Source of the DNA: Rhynchopus euleeides
Taxonomy: Eukaryota > Euglenozoa > Diplonemea > Diplonemida > Diplonemidae
Length of the DNA: 64,000 bases
Reading direction: 5' to 3'
Assembly (NCBI GenBank): GCA_963210315.1
Contig: OY723324.1
Span: 310,001 to 374,000 of the forward strand
Of the stretch, positions 63,189 to 64,000 are shown piece after piece (position 1 is the stretch's first letter; each line of letters starts with the position of its first letter). The translations under genes and the position numbers were made by a program. Below the pieces are notes generated by a model. The model saw nothing but the letters and a program-made list of their open reading frames with translations, made no database searches and was not told the origin of the DNA.

Positions 63189-64000
63189 ATGAAGCGCCAG
63201 GGGGCTGTCACTGTCCATGTTGTTGGGCGGAGCGACTTACAGCGCGATGCAGACAGCAACGTCACGCTGGGCGGGGGCGTGCAGTGCCGATGCACCAATG
63301 TCTCCGGGGATGAAGCCGCCGGCATCGCCTCCCCTTCGGTCTACCGCCAGTCAGTCGAGCCGCTGATCCCAGGGCTGTTTGACGGGAAGAGCTCCACGGC
63401 GATATTCTTGGGAGAAAAATTCGGAGGCCCCTCCCACAACTGCTATGTGACCGACGGCATGCTCGGCACGGGCACAGTCTCCGACATCAAAGAGACTGAA
63501 ACAGACGGTGGCTTCACCAGGCTCATCAGAGGACTCTTTAAATACCTCCACTCCCTGGTCTCCACTGTGAAGCTCACCACGCCCTGGGAGGAGGAGTACG
63601 CCCTGAAGGTGTCACTCTCGGGGATCTACTGCGGAGACGGGGGCTCTGGGGAGCAGCAGACGCTGAAGACCTGCGATGTGCTGGACAAGGTGAAGATGAG
63701 CAACCCAGACCCTGAGTTTGGGGGGAGCCACTCCCTCGGAGCGAAGTACGTCAGCTTGCCGCAGATCGGGGCATACACATACGCTGTCAACAAGCTGCTG
63801 GGGTCGGACCAGCTGCGGGAAACCCTCCAGGAGAGAAAGACATCGCTTGTGGGGACGATCTCTGTTCTGCAGAAGTCGAAGGGTTCCGTCTCCCACATGG
63901 TGCTGGCCGATGTCCTGCCTGAACACTCGCAGCACTTCGAAACCATCATCCGCAGGTGGATGGGTGGAGGCAACATGGGTGACCTCTCAGACGTCTTCCA
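63189..64000 (+). CDS. divergent kinesin-like motor domain, 3' end outside window
   Basis: An open frame from the ATG at 63189 runs through the window edge (270 codons seen). The order of segments recalls a kinesin motor: a beta strand near the start (GAVTVHVVGRSDL); SVYRQSVEPLIPGLFDGKSS, like 'VYE.VV.PLV..VLDG.NGT'; a glycine-rich turn GEKFGGPSHN where the P-loop GQTGSGKT should be; GGFTRLIRGLFKYL, like the 'GIIPRA..DLF..I' helix; EEEYALKVSLSGIYCGD, like the 'V.VS..EIYNE' strand; and a later VSHMVLADV. The catalytic Walker A Lys-Thr pair is missing, so if it is a kinesin it should not hydrolyse ATP normally. Upstream in-frame codons to about 63141, after a CCACCAG site, could be an earlier exon part. 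Moderate-to-low confidence. Confidence 0.4.
   Translation, partial: MKRQGAVTVHVVGRSDLQRDADSNVTLGGGVQCRCTNVSGDEAAGIASPSVYRQSVEPLIPGLFDGKSSTAIFLGEKFGGPSHNCYVTDGMLGTGTVSDIKETETDGGFTRLIRGLFKYLHSLVSTVKLTTPWEEEYALKVSLSGIYCGDGGSGEQQTLKTCDVLDKVKMSNPDPEFGGSHSLGAKYVSLPQIGAYTYAVNKLLGSDQLRETLQERKTSLVGTISVLQKSKGSVSHMVLADVLPEHSQHFETIIRRWMGGGNMGDLSDVF

Noticed and set aside
1..64000. tRNA, 5S and snRNA genes
   Set aside because: GGTTCGAA-like strings (for example near 10695) and hairpins were inspected, but no cloverleaf with matching arms was found; a tRNAscan/Infernal run would be decisive.

Overview
The window is nuclear DNA of a GC-rich unicellular eukaryote. Eleven host genes can be read, encoding a BAG co-chaperone, a PDE12-like 2'-phosphodiesterase, a QCR9-like subunit of respiratory complex III, a CLASP-type TOG protein, a UPF1-like helicase, a 2-oxoglutarate oxygenase, a SPRY protein, a triple cold-shock-domain protein, a MORN-repeat protein, a protein with a C-terminal 'FYxRHNP' module, and a divergent kinesin-like protein cut by the window edge. 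Fifteen spliceosomal introns were placed by joining reading frames. All begin GTAT (13 of 15 GTATG) and all end in AG, most often CACAG. All eleven host genes lie on the + strand, while the two recognisable autonomous transposons lie on the - strand. One-directional gene order, few introns, long C/G homopolymer-rich spacers, transposons inside introns and the 'RHNP' module together suggest a euglenozoan, perhaps diplonemid-like. This is an inference; a dinoflagellate-type alveolate is an alternative, and no rRNA or other phylogenetic marker is present to settle it.

Layout. 1-2.6 kb: a possible histone-H1-like ORF broken by a 66-bp palindrome, then spacer with a dispersed 57-bp repeat. 2.6-9.7 kb: BAG protein, PDE12-like enzyme, QCR9-like subunit. 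9.7-14.4 kb: spacer with a 392-bp tandem array and GC hairpins. 14.5-21.7 kb: CLASP gene whose first intron holds a complete hAT transposon. 21.7-26.3 kb: repeat-rich spacer with a BED-finger relic and a small inverted-repeat element. 26.4-31.0 kb: helicase with a long poly-Q tail. 31-33.5 kb: hairpins and tandem repeats. 33.5-41.3 kb: 2OG oxygenase, SPRY gene, a 1.1-kb non-autonomous transposon, and the cold-shock protein. 44.7-53.2 kb: a non-LTR retrotransposon on the - strand. 54.4-57.8 kb: MORN gene. 58.0-59.9 kb: a CACTA-like non-autonomous element. 61-64 kb: the 'RHNP' protein and the kinesin-like gene.

The most unusual object is the retrotransposon. Its second reading frame combines an OTU-type cysteine protease domain, an AP endonuclease, a reverse transcriptase, an RNase H and a C-terminal tandem pair of identically spaced Cys/His modules. 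It is in the same frame as the upstream coiled-coil ORF1, separated by one TAG codon lying inside a perfect 19-nt hyphenated inverted repeat, and it has no ATG near its start. That arrangement suggests stop-codon readthrough, or else a recent nonsense mutation. The other notable theme is structural: at least five loci carry near-perfect hairpins whose three-base centre is TTC/GAA, and four mobile elements can be bounded by terminal inverted repeats.

Functionally the host genes are ordinary housekeeping and cytoskeletal or flagellar components with no shared pathway, as expected if they are merely members of one long co-directional cluster.
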